From JAOXRU01 sp965247735 (lineage in GTDB: Bacteria; Bacteroidota; Bacteroidia; Flavobacteriales; Flavobacteriaceae): a stretch of 64,000 nucleotides of DNA. Position 1 is the first letter of the stretch. The number at the start of each line of letters is the position of its first letter. The stretch spans positions 434,001-498,000 of the forward strand of contig CBDFHN010000002.1 in assembly GCA_965247735.1 (NCBI GenBank). The letters run 5' to 3'. Shown here in pieces: positions 52,703 to 62,300 of the stretch. The translations under genes were made by a program, and so were the position numbers. The notes below the pieces were generated by a model. The model was not told the origin of the DNA and did not search any database. It was given only the letters and a program-made list of their open reading frames with translations.

Positions 52703-54808
52703 ATGAATCCGAACATATTACAAACTCCAATTGCATATCTAAAAGGCGTAGGTCCTAATAGAGCCGACCTATTAAAAACAGAGTTGGGGATTCATACCTA
52801 TCAGGATTTTATAAACTTCTTCCCAAACAGGTATATTGATAAGACTCAGTATTATAAGATTACTCAGTTGGTACAAAGTTCGGCTGATATACAAATTATT
52901 GGTAAAATAACCCAGCTAAAAACGGTAGGACAAAACAGAGCAAAACGACTTGTCGCTACCTTTACAGATGATACTGGTGCCATAGAATTGGTATGGTTTA
53001 GAGGTCACAAATGGCTAATGGAAAGCCTAAAAAAGAATGTTCCCTACGTAATTTTCGGAAAAACCAATTGGATGAATGGCAAGTTCTCCATGCCTCATCC
53101 GGAGTTAGAATTGCTTGCCGAGCATGAAGCTGGTATTAAAGTGTACATGCAACCCGTATATCCTTCTACAGAAAAATTATCTAATAAAGGAATTACCAAT
53201 AGGGTGGTAAATAAGTTAATGCAACAGCTATTTGCTGATGTTAAAATGAAGTTTACCGAATCGCTATCTAATGATATACAAGAAGAACTAAAACTTATTG
53301 ATAAAGCGGAAGCGATGTATAACATTCACTTCCCTAAAAGTCAAGAGCTATTAGCAAAAGCACAGTTTCGACTAAAGTTTGAAGAGCTTTTTTACATTCA
53401 ACTACAGCTAATCATCAAAAACCAGCAACATAAAAAGAAGATAAAAGGACATCCTTTTGATCAGGTTGGGGTACTTTTTAATGATTTTTATAACAATCAC
53501 CTTCCTTTTGAACTCACCAATGCTCAAAAACGAGTAATCAAGGAGATTAGAAACGACCTGGGTAGTAATGCCCAAATGAACAGATTATTACAAGGTGATG
53601 TTGGTAGTGGAAAAACTATTGTTGCTGTAATGGCAATGCTTTTGGCTTTGGATAATGACTACCAAGCTTGTTTAATGGCACCAACAGCCATCTTAGCACA
53701 ACAGCATTATGCTGGAATATCGGAGTTGATGGAACCTTTAGGTATTAAGGTAGAATTGCTTACTGGAGCATCCCGAAAAGCAAAACGTACCAAAATACAT
53801 GATAGCTTAGTATCTGGAGAACTTAATATCTTGATTGGCACACATGCCGTATTAGAAGATAAAGTACAGTTTAAAAACCTTGGGCTTGCTATTATAGACG
53901 AGCAACATCGTTTTGGTGTTGCCCAACGTTCTAAATTATGGCATAAAAACAATATTCCCCCTCATATATTAGTGATGACAGCTACTCCAATTCCAAGAAC
54001 ATTGGCAATGAGTGTATATGGTGATCTAGATGTCTCTGTTATAGATGAATTACCTCCAGGAAGAAAAGCCATAAAGACCGTACATCGCTATGATTCTAAC
54101 CGGCTTAAAGTATTTGGTTTTATTAGAGACGAAATCAAAAAGGGGCGACAGATTTATGTAGTGTACCCACTGATAAAAGAAAGTGAAAAGCTAGATTATA
54201 AAGATCTCATGGATGGTTATGAGAGTATTGTACGGGAATTTCCACAACCAGAATATCAGATATCTATTGTACATGGTAAAATGAAAGCCAAAGACAAAGA
54301 TTTTGAAATGGATAGGTTTGTAAAAGGAGAAACACAAATAATGGTGGCTACTACCGTAATAGAAGTTGGTGTTAATGTACCTAATGCTTCTGTAATGATT
54401 ATTGAAAGCTCCGAACGTTTTGGGCTTTCGCAACTTCATCAGCTACGGGGTCGTGTTGGTCGTGGTGCCGAACAGAGTTTTTGTATTCTTATGACCAGCT
54501 TTAAACTTAGTAGCGATTCTAAAACCAGATTACAAACCATGGTACAGACAAATGATGGTTTTGAAATTGCCGAAGTAGATCTAAAACTACGTGGCCCTGG
54601 TGATATTATGGGAACACAACAAAGTGGTGTGCTTAATCTTAAAATCGCCGATGTTATAAAAGATTCTGATATTCTAAAAACAGCTAGGTATCATGCTATT
54701 AAAATACTTACAGAAGATTCCATACTAGGCTTAGATAAAAACAAAAATATTAGGTTTGCCTATGCGCAATTGGTTAGGTTTAAGAATATCTGGAATTATA
54801 TTAGCTAG
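52703..54808 (+). CDS. recG: ATP-dependent DNA helicase RecG
   Basis: The ATG at 52703 gives MNPNILQTPIAYLKGVGPNR, the usual RecG start; frame open upstream of it is repeat sequence. The 701-residue protein has the N-terminal wedge/OB domain (about 60-190; IIGKITQLKTVGQNRAKRL), helicase motif I GDVGSGKT (298-305), motif II DEQH (399-402), motif III TATPIPRT, and motif VI QLRGRVGRG near the end of the helicase core. RecG remodels stalled forks and branches Holliday junctions. Length is normal. It is the only clear housekeeping DNA repair gene in the window. Confidence 0.95.
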   Translation: MNPNILQTPIAYLKGVGPNRADLLKTELGIHTYQDFINFFPNRYIDKTQYYKITQLVQSSADIQIIGKITQLKTVGQNRAKRLVATFTDDTGAIELVWFRGHKWLMESLKKNVPYVIFGKTNWMNGKFSMPHPELELLAEHEAGIKVYMQPVYPSTEKLSNKGITNRVVNKLMQQLFADVKMKFTESLSNDIQEELKLIDKAEAMYNIHFPKSQELLAKAQFRLKFEELFYIQLQLIIKNQQHKKKIKGHPFDQVGVLFNDFYNNHLPFELTNAQKRVIKEIRNDLGSNAQMNRLLQGDVGSGKTIVAVMAMLLALDNDYQACLMAPTAILAQQHYAGISELMEPLGIKVELLTGASRKAKRTKIHDSLVSGELNILIGTHAVLEDKVQFKNLGLAIIDEQHRFGVAQRSKLWHKNNIPPHILVMTATPIPRTLAMSVYGDLDVSVIDELPPGRKAIKTVHRYDSNRLKVFGFIRDEIKKGRQIYVVYPLIKESEKLDYKDLMDGYESIVREFPQPEYQISIVHGKMKAKDKDFEMDRFVKGETQIMVATTVIEVGVNVPNASVMIIESSERFGLSQLHQLRGRVGRGAEQSFCILMTSFKLSSDSKTRLQTMVQTNDGFEIAEVDLKLRGPGDIMGTQQSGVLNLKIADVIKDSDILKTARYHAIKILTEDSILGLDKNKNIRFAYAQLVRFKNIWNYIS

Positions 54809-54821
54809 TTTTTTTTTGAAA

Positions 54822-54850
54822 ACTGTGTATTCGTTTATTACTCACTCTTC
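54822..54850. repeat. Interspersed repeat fragment left of IS3
   Basis: GAAAACTGTGTATTCGTTTA and the following TTACTCACTC recur as AAAACTGTGTATTTGTTTAA directly to the right of the IS3 element (56127 on) and, inverted, in the units at 8366-8903 (AATAAACGAATACACA). Confidence 0.7.
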
Positions 54851-54896
54851 TTTTATAAACGTTTTGGACTACCTAGTAAATTTGTGACTAATTTTC

Positions 54897-55718
54897 TTAG
54901 GCCGCTTTGTTACTAAAATCTTTTAATTTGATTTCCATTTCTAACGGAGTTAAATATCCTAAAGAAGAGTGTAATCTTTGTGTATTATACCAGTCTATAT
55001 AGTCTTCAATAGATTTATATAATTGAGTATATGAAGTATATTTAAATCTATATAACCATTCATGTTTAATTGTTTTAAAGAAACTTTCGGCTACAGCATT
55101 ATCCCAGCAATTACCTTTTCTACTCATCGATTGGGTTATTTTGCAATTGAAAGAGAAAATATCTGTGATCTTATTAGACGCATATTGTACACCTCTATCA
55201 GAATGAAAAATAAAACCATCTTTAATTTGTCTTTTACTTCTGGCCTGATGCCAAGTTTTAATAATGGTGTTTTGGGAAGTCATGTCTTCGCTTAAAGTCC
55301 AACTTACTACTTTTCTATCTGCTAAATCTATGATGGTTGTTAGGTAATTCCAGTTATCATTCACTCTAATATATGTAATATCAGAAATCCATTTTTCTCC
55401 TATTTTTAGACTTTTGAAATCTCTATTTAATACATTTTTTACTATTGGAAAACTGTGCTTTGAGTCTGTTGTTACTACAAATTTTCGCTTTAAGACACTT
55501 TTTAACCTCATTTCTTTCATAAGTAATCCTATATAAGACCGGCAATATATAAGGTCTTCACGTTCTAGTTTTTTTTGAATCCGATGACTTCCATAGATTT
55601 CTCTACTATCTTCAAAAATGGCTTTAATCCTCTTCTTTAGATAATTTCTTGGAGTCTCCATAACTATTAAGTCTTTGTTTTTAAGCCAGTGATAATAAGC
55701 GTTTTTACTAACTCTCAT
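54897..55718 (-). CDS. IS3 transposase OrfB
   Basis: A 273-residue DDE integrase-type product. After an HTH_21-like part (YYHWLKNKD, IYGSHRIQKKL) come WISDITYIR (first Asp), FHSDRGVQYAS (second Asp) and NAVAESFFKTIKHE (Glu). The frame is open upstream of the ATG at 55718 into the end of orfA (LFQERLIRYQFVLKNTD), so the active enzyme is expected as an OrfAB fusion made by -1 frameshifting. Confidence 0.93.
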   Translation of the reverse strand: MRVSKNAYYHWLKNKDLIVMETPRNYLKKRIKAIFEDSREIYGSHRIQKKLEREDLIYCRSYIGLLMKEMRLKSVLKRKFVVTTDSKHSFPIVKNVLNRDFKSLKIGEKWISDITYIRVNDNWNYLTTIIDLADRKVVSWTLSEDMTSQNTIIKTWHQARSKRQIKDGFIFHSDRGVQYASNKITDIFSFNCKITQSMSRKGNCWDNAVAESFFKTIKHEWLYRFKYTSYTQLYKSIEDYIDWYNTQRLHSSLGYLTPLEMEIKLKDFSNKAA

Positions 55719-55777
55719 ACACTTACATATCTTCTCAACACTATAAATATCCGTGTTTTTTAAAACAAATTGATATC

Positions 55778-56059
55778 TTATGAGTCGCTCTTGGAAAAGA
55801 TGCTTACTGCCTTTTTTAAGATGTCGCGCTCTATAGTTACATCTCTTAATTCTTTTTTTAAAGCTTTTAATTCTTGGGCTTCTATAGAAAGTACTTTCTT
55901 TTTAGAAAAATCTCCAGATCTTGCTGCAAATTCCCGTCCCCAGCGACAAATCATACCTGGGTTTAATCCATATTCCTCTCCAAGTTGTTTCGGTTTACTT
56001 CCAGATTTTAATAGTGATACTATCATTACCTTAAACTCGTTATCATGTTTTTTTGCCAT
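55778..56059 (-). CDS. IS3 OrfA (helix-turn-helix protein)
   Basis: A 93-residue protein with a homeodomain-like helix-turn-helix (FKVMIVSLLKSGSKPKQLGEEYGLNPGMICRW) and a leucine-zipper-like C-terminus (ELKALKKELRDVTIERDIL), typical of IS3 OrfA. It gives DNA recognition and multimerisation to the OrfAB transposase. Confidence 0.92.
   Translation of the reverse strand: MAKKHDNEFKVMIVSLLKSGSKPKQLGEEYGLNPGMICRWGREFAARSGDFSKKKVLSIEAQELKALKKELRDVTIERDILKKAVSIFSKSDS
55811..55817 (-). promoter_or_regulatory. Programmed -1 frameshift site of IS3
   Basis: On the minus strand TTA AAA AAG contains the slippery heptamer A-AAA-AAG in the orfA frame. A -1 slip leads into the orfB frame, which is open from here to the orfB ATG. 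Confidence 0.8.
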
Positions 56060-56121
56060 AATCTAATATATAAATATTATATGGACTCTAAAAAATCGTC
56101 ACATCAAAGGTAGACACTCCA

Positions 56122-56420
56122 TTTTAAAAACTGTGTATTTGTTTAATGCTCACTCAAACCCTTGATTTTGTTTAATCGGTTAAATGGCTAGTACTGAAGT
56201 ACTCTTCGCTTTTCCCTCTTCGCTATTGGCTATTGGCTAGAACCAAGACAGTATTTCGTCTTGCATCTTGTCTCTTTTATCTTTTTCCTCTCTTCGCTTT
56301 TGGCAAGTTTAGTTACACGGTTATGGAGTTATGCAGTTACATGGTTAGTACTACAGTACTAGTGGCTTTTGGCTTTTCGCTATTGCCTAGTAACGTTGAT
56401 TCGTTTATTATAAATACTCT
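56122..56420. repeat. Zone of interspersed word repeats right of IS3
   Basis: Contains AAAACTGTGTATTTGTTTAA, GTTTAATCGGTTAAATGGC, several variants of CTCTTCGCTATTGGC, AGAACCAAGACAG, CTTGCATCTTGTCTCTT, a set GTTACACGGTTATGGAGTTA-type words and CTACAGTACTAGTGGCTTTT. The same words are found at 52440-52640 and 8380-8900 (inverted). No gene. Confidence 0.75.
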
Positions 56421-56476
56421 TTATCTACAATTTAAACTAGTTCCCTAAATCAAAATAGGTTTTTACTCATTCTGGA

Positions 56477-56507
56477 TTTGTATTTTTAAAATATGTTAAT
56501 ACTTTTG
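56477..56507 (+). promoter_or_regulatory. Promoter of the plugless-barrel/macroglobulin operon
   Basis: TTTG (56477-56480), exactly 19 bp, then TACTTTTG (56500-56507): a perfect match to the Bacteroidota TTTG-N19-TAnnTTTG promoter, 41 bp upstream of the ATG at 56549. The longer reading frame (56528) adds only seven residues and lies closer to the expected transcription start. Confidence 0.8.
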
Positions 56508-56548
56508 AGAAAACAAGTAATCATTTATTGATAATAAGCAGCATAAAC

Positions 56549-59380
56549 ATGAAAAATAAAACTCCTTCTTTACTATTAATATTTTTACTGTTACTATCAG
56601 TTACTTACGCACAACAAGGAACAGTTTCAGGAGTGTTATTAGGAGACGACAATCTTCCTTTACCTGGTGTAAACATTACTATAAAAGGAACTACTGTTGG
56701 AACTCAAACAGATTTTGATGGCAATTATAGTCTTCAATGTAATGCTGGAGACACCCTTATTTTCACCTATATTGGGTTTTCTGATAAAGAAGTTCTAGTA
56801 ACTCTTGAAATGTTTGGGCAATCATCGGATAAGAAGATTGAATATATTCCAGTAATACTATTAAAATCTAATGCATATTCTAATGCAGTTAAAGGGATAG
56901 AAAAAAAAGACTATTCTGTTTTAGATTTTGGGAATTCATACATGACTTATAATAAAAAAAACTCGTATTTTCAATACAACAGAATTAAAGAAATTGATAT
57001 TAACAAGAATAAAGTAAAGTTAACCTATTTCTCCCCTGATGTTTACTTTGAGATTGTATATAACTCAAGTTTTGGAGTTGAATTTGTAAAAAACAAAAAC
57101 CTTCCTGAATTACAAAATATTTTTAGCCAAGGACTATCAACTCAAGGAAAGCTTACTTTTCAGGGAGCAGAAACGGGAACTATTTTTTCTTATGGTCCAG
57201 CATTAAACTCTCTTGAATTTAATGGAAGTAATTATATATACGACGTTAATGGAATGTTGGTAAACCAAGGTAATGGAAATGATATCTCTGCCAATACATA
57301 CGACAATTCAATTTTTGAAAATGCACTAAACACTTCTAACAATCTATTTTTCAATATTACAACTGACTCTGAGTTGTTTGGATTCAATTTTTCAAATGAG
57401 ACTTCTAAAGATATCTATAATAGAAAACAAAATACTAGTAATAAGATAATTTTAAACTACAAAAAAAATAAAGAAGCTAGAAAATTAGGATGGAAATCTT
57501 TTATCAGCTACCAAACTACGAAAGATAACCAAGCTAATATTAATGGCTTTCAGAATAATCTGCTTCTAAACCTCTATACAACACCCCCTTCTTTTAGTAA
57601 TCGTCAGAATGCTATTCAATTAAATAATTTACAAAGAAGTTTTACTAATCGTTTTAACAATCCTGAATGGTTATTAAACTACAATCGTAATTCCGTAAAA
57701 GATAAATTCTTCATTGCTAGTATTCAAAATGACATAGATATTACAGATGATATAAAATTAGAAAGCAAAATAAGTTATAACTATAACAATCAAGAGCAAG
57801 AATTTGGATTGGTAAATGGAACTATAGGTTTCAACGATGGATTTTCAAGTAGTAAGAATATCAAAAATAAAAACTTAAGCACTATTCTAAATTTTAACTA
57901 TAAAAAATACAAAAACAATAGTGAAATCGAAATCAAATCAATAGTAAACTATAATTATGAAAATTTAAATTTTTCATTGCAACGCTTATATGGTTTTATA
58001 CCTTTTACATTTATAAACCCACAAAATGGAAACGAAACTAAGCAATCTAAATTTAGAAATACATTTAGACTACTAAATCAGTTTAAATACGAAATAAACT
58101 ATATATGGGAGTTGAACTTTATCAATAACTCCTATTACTCATCTATACAAAATAGCAAATGGTTTTTACCATCATTATATATAAAAATAGATTTAAAAAA
58201 GTTGTTTTACATCCCTAGTATTAATAAACTCTCAATTTCCTCTACCTTTTCTTTTGATATAAACGACTCACCTTTGTATTACAATAACCTTAGCCATAAT
58301 AGTCTGTTAATAACACCACAAGAAAGTCTAGCTTATACATCAAACAATGACTTATTTATCAATTCTTCAATTAGTCCAGAAGAAAAGGAAAATTTTGAAG
58401 TGAGTGCATCATTAGAACTTTACCTTCTTGGAGGAAATACAAACTTTGATTTTACTTACTATAATTCAACAACAAAAGGGAGTGTATTCCCAATTATAAA
58501 TAACGGAGGTTTTGAATTAAGTAATGTTGCGAATATAAAAAATAGAGGTTTTGAGTTTAGCATAGATTCTAGAATTAGGATAGCAAATGATTTTCATTAC
58601 AAAACAAGACTATCTTTTTCTACTTATCGTACAAAAGTTTTAACCTTATTAAATAATAAAGATCGAATTCCTATTGCTGGATTTTCGTCTATCTCAAAAA
58701 ACCTAATTGTAGGGCAACCAGCTGGTGTTATTGTTGGCTCTGCTTATGCTAGAGATAATAAAAATAACATTATTATAGGAAAAGATGGATTTCCATTAGT
58801 TGCACCTGACCTTCAAATAATAGGTAATCCAGTACCTGATTTTAATATTGGATTTAGCAATACTTTTAAATGGAAAAAAATTGAATTAAATGTAGCCATA
58901 GACATTCAAAAAGGAGGTGATACCTGGAATGGCACACAAAACGTTTTAAATTATATCGGTGCTTCTCAACAATCCGCAATAGAAAGAAATATTACTGATT
59001 TTGTTTTTAATGGTGTTGATGAAAATGGAAATATAAATACAAATCCTGTAGATTTTTACAATCCAAATAATCCAATTTTAGACAATAGATTTGTACGTTA
59101 TGGTTTTGATGGAATTGGAGAAGAAGCAATTGTTGATGCAAGTTATATCAATATAAAATCAGCAGGTATTTCATATTCTTTATTTAACAATTATCGCAAT
59201 AATAATTTTTTGCGCGAATGTAAGCTAGGTATATATGCAAATAATATTTTTACTTGGTCTAGCTATAGAGGTCATTCGCCTTATAATGCTTTATATGGAA
59301 GTCGTTCTGGTCAAGAACTCAACTTTTTCAACTCTCCTCTTCAAAGTGAAATAGGACTAACTTTAAAACTAAAAATTTAA
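56549..59380 (+). CDS. SusC-like outer-membrane beta-barrel protein lacking a plug domain
   Basis: A 943-residue protein with a signal peptide (cleavage at TYA-Q, residue 22) and a carboxypeptidase-regulatory-like domain (about 24-90; LPLPGVNITIKGTTVGTQTD-type text), as at the N-terminus of SusC proteins. In SusC this is followed by LDEVVV-xAYG and a ~120-residue plug with IRG and VDG motifs. Here none of these is present: after a ~70-residue linker the sequence goes into barrel-type text (VYFEIVYNSSFGVEFVKNKNLPELQN, SYGPAL) and continues as beta-strands to the C-terminal LTLKLKI. The end resembles SusC (GNPVPDFNIGFSNTFKWKKI, YINIKSAGISYSL). The plug seems to be supplied by the next gene, 2 bp downstream. 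Confidence 0.85.
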   Translation: MKNKTPSLLLIFLLLLSVTYAQQGTVSGVLLGDDNLPLPGVNITIKGTTVGTQTDFDGNYSLQCNAGDTLIFTYIGFSDKEVLVTLEMFGQSSDKKIEYIPVILLKSNAYSNAVKGIEKKDYSVLDFGNSYMTYNKKNSYFQYNRIKEIDINKNKVKLTYFSPDVYFEIVYNSSFGVEFVKNKNLPELQNIFSQGLSTQGKLTFQGAETGTIFSYGPALNSLEFNGSNYIYDVNGMLVNQGNGNDISANTYDNSIFENALNTSNNLFFNITTDSELFGFNFSNETSKDIYNRKQNTSNKIILNYKKNKEARKLGWKSFISYQTTKDNQANINGFQNNLLLNLYTTPPSFSNRQNAIQLNNLQRSFTNRFNNPEWLLNYNRNSVKDKFFIASIQNDIDITDDIKLESKISYNYNNQEQEFGLVNGTIGFNDGFSSSKNIKNKNLSTILNFNYKKYKNNSEIEIKSIVNYNYENLNFSLQRLYGFIPFTFINPQNGNETKQSKFRNTFRLLNQFKYEINYIWELNFINNSYYSSIQNSKWFLPSLYIKIDLKKLFYIPSINKLSISSTFSFDINDSPLYYNNLSHNSLLITPQESLAYTSNNDLFINSSISPEEKENFEVSASLELYLLGGNTNFDFTYYNSTTKGSVFPIINNGGFELSNVANIKNRGFEFSIDSRIRIANDFHYKTRLSFSTYRTKVLTLLNNKDRIPIAGFSSISKNLIVGQPAGVIVGSAYARDNKNNIIIGKDGFPLVAPDLQIIGNPVPDFNIGFSNTFKWKKIELNVAIDIQKGGDTWNGTQNVLNYIGASQQSAIERNITDFVFNGVDENGNINTNPVDFYNPNNPILDNRFVRYGFDGIGEEAIVDASYINIKSAGISYSLFNNYRNNNFLRECKLGIYANNIFTWSSYRGHSPYNALYGSRSGQELNFFNSPLQSEIGLTLKLKI

Positions 59381-59382
59381 GT

Positions 59383-62300
59383 ATGAAATCACAATATAAT
59401 CATATAGCGTTTTTATATATTATCCTTTTTCTACTAGGATCTTCAGTATCATTAAAAGCTCAGAACTCAACAGATAATCACTTAGAAAAGATATACACAC
59501 AAACAGATAGGCCTTTTTATTTCCCTAATGAAACTATCTGGTTCAAATCATACATAGTAAAAGGTAATAATACCATTTCTACATTAAGCGATACCATGTA
59601 TGCCGAATTAATTTCTCCAAAAGGCAGTACAGTAAAAACAATTAAGTTAGCTATAAATCAAGGTTATGCTTATGGTGACTTCTTTATAGATAAAGATTTG
59701 GTTGGTGGTATTTATACCATTAAGATGTTTACCAATTGGATGCGTAACTATGGCAAAGAAGTCTTTTTTACAAAAAAAATTACTGTACAAAAAATTGTAA
59801 AACCAAATGTATTATTATCGTTAGATTTTGTAAAAGAAGGTTATGGGAAATCAGCTACTGTTAAAGCTATTTTTTTGGCAAAAGATTTAAAAAACAACGC
59901 AATTAGTAATGTTAAAATTAACTACGAAGTTTCAATAAAAGGAATAGTTGTATTATCAAAAAAAGTAACTACTGATACTAAAGGTAAAACTAATATATCA
60001 TTTCCTCTTCCTAATGATTTAATGACTAGAGATGTAGTTTTAAATGTAATGATTCCGCATAAAGGGACTACGGAATCTATTTCTAGAAGTGTACCAATAG
60101 TTTTGGACAACATTGATTTGCAATTTTTCCCTGAAAGTGGAAAATTATTAGCTAATATAGAAAGTCGAGTTGCTTTTAAGGCAATAGATGAATTTGGAAA
60201 ACCTGTAGATGTACAAGGTGATATTATAAATAACAAAGGTGATTTTATTACATCATTTAATAGCTTCCATGATGGCATGGGAACTTTTACACTTACTCCT
60301 TCTGATAACAACATCTTTTATGCAAAAATAAGGACTCCTTTTACTTCTGAGAAAAGAATACCTCTCCCTAAAGTTTATCGAGAAGGCGTTAATTTTGGAG
60401 TAAAATCGGACAGCTTATCTACTAGACTAAAAATTAATTCAACAATTAACAAACAGCTATACTTAAAAGTATCAAATTCTCATAAAGAGCTACTAAAACA
60501 AACCGTAGATACAAATGGAGATGTTATTACTATAAATACTAAAGAGTTTCCAATTGGTATTACAAAATTCATGATTGTTGATAAAAATCAAATTCCCTTA
60601 GCTGTTCGATTAGTTTTTATGAACTCTCATAAGCAACTTAATATAGATATACAATTAGAAAAAACAACTTATCAAACTCGCGAAAAAGTAAATGTTACTA
60701 TAACTACAAAAGATAAAAACAACAAACCAATCCCTTCTAATTTATCTATTGCTATTGCTGACAATAAATTATTATCGTTTGCTGATGACAAACAAGATCA
60801 TATCTTATCATACCTATTATTATCTTCAGAATTAAAAGGAAAAATTCACAAGCCAAATTTTTATTTCAATCTAAAAAAAGTAAAATCATATGAAGCATTA
60901 GACTATATAATGCTTACAAACGGATGGAGAAATTACATTCTAAAACCGACTACCATTAAAGAAGCTCAATATAAACCTGAACAATTTGCTATTCAATCTG
61001 GTAAAATTGTTGACAAAAATGGAAATTCTGTAAAAACAATATTGTTATTGTTTGATCAATACGGAAACAAGGTTTTGGTTTTTGAAAGTGATCAAAACGG
61101 TAATTTTTCTTTTAAGTTCCATAAAGGAGAAAGATTAACCTTGATTGCCTATACTGAAGATGGTGAAAAACTTAAGATTATTGAAAAAGAAAAGATAAAA
61201 AATATTATAAATTCTGCTTTAAATGGTAACAATAAAAAAATTGGTGTAAAAAACAATCCATCTAAATTTAACATCGTTACTCAGAAAAGCATCAAAAAGA
61301 AAGCAACAGCAACAATTGCACTTTCAGAAGACAGTTCCAATTTAGATGAAGTTGTAATTACAGCATATGGTAGTGAAGCAAAAAGAAATTTAGTTGGTTC
61401 CTCTATAGTAAAAGTAGAAGTAGATGAATTAGACACCATAGAATCCGTTTCTCAACTATTACAAGGAAAAGTTTCTGGTGTTCAAATTGTTAATGGAACG
61501 GGGGGTACTGGTTCTAGTGCAAACATTACAATAAGAGGTACAAATTCCATATCTGGAAATAATCAACCTTTAATAATTGTTGATGGCGTTCTTTATAGCC
61601 AAAAAAGTCTATCCAACCTAAATGCTAATGAAGTAAATACCGTTACAGTCTTAAAAAATGCAGCAGCTACTAGCTTATACGGAAGTTCAGGAGCAAATGG
61701 TGTAATTGTTATTACTACCAAAAATCAGAACTTTTATAATAGTTGGGGTAAAAAGAAATTAAACAATGGAAAATATAACAACTATGCTATAAAGAACTTC
61801 TATAACAGTCAACCAACAAACTTGTATCAAGCCAAGCAATTTTATATGCCAAAGTATGAGGGAAAAGAACTTCCTGAAGAGCGCAAAGATTTTAGACAAA
61901 CTATCTACTGGAATCCAGTTATACAAACTAATAAAAATGGAAAAGCAACGTTTGAATTTTATAACTCAGATGCCATAACTTCTTTTCAAATTACTGCTGA
62001 AGGTATAGGTTATAACGGATTAGTTGGTAAAAAACAAAAGGCATATTCAACCAAGAAACTTTTAAATGTAGATTTTAAATCTCCTAACTATATGGTATTA
62101 AATGATACTGTTATTCTTCCAGTTACAATCACCAATGAAACTAATAAAAAGATAGATACAAAACTTAATATTCAATTACCTCATAACCTGAAACTACTTA
62201 AACCTATTGATAGAAATATTTCAATAGAAGCTAATAGTTCACTTATTAAAAACATAAAAGTTATTCCTATAAAAGAAACTGAAAAGGCTATTATTGAACT

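Larger units (their letters stand above)
54865..56121 (-). mobile_element. IS3-family insertion sequence (IS150-like group)
   Basis: Ends are TGGACTACC at the left and, reverse complemented, TGGAGTGTCTACC at the right, with similar inner sequence (GTGACTAATTTT and GTGACGATTTTTT). The 3-bp direct repeat TTT flanks it. It has orfA and orfB on the minus strand with a classical A-AAA-AAG slippage site, and no inactivating change was found. Length is 1,257 bp. It has inserted inside a zone of interspersed repeats. Confidence 0.82.
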
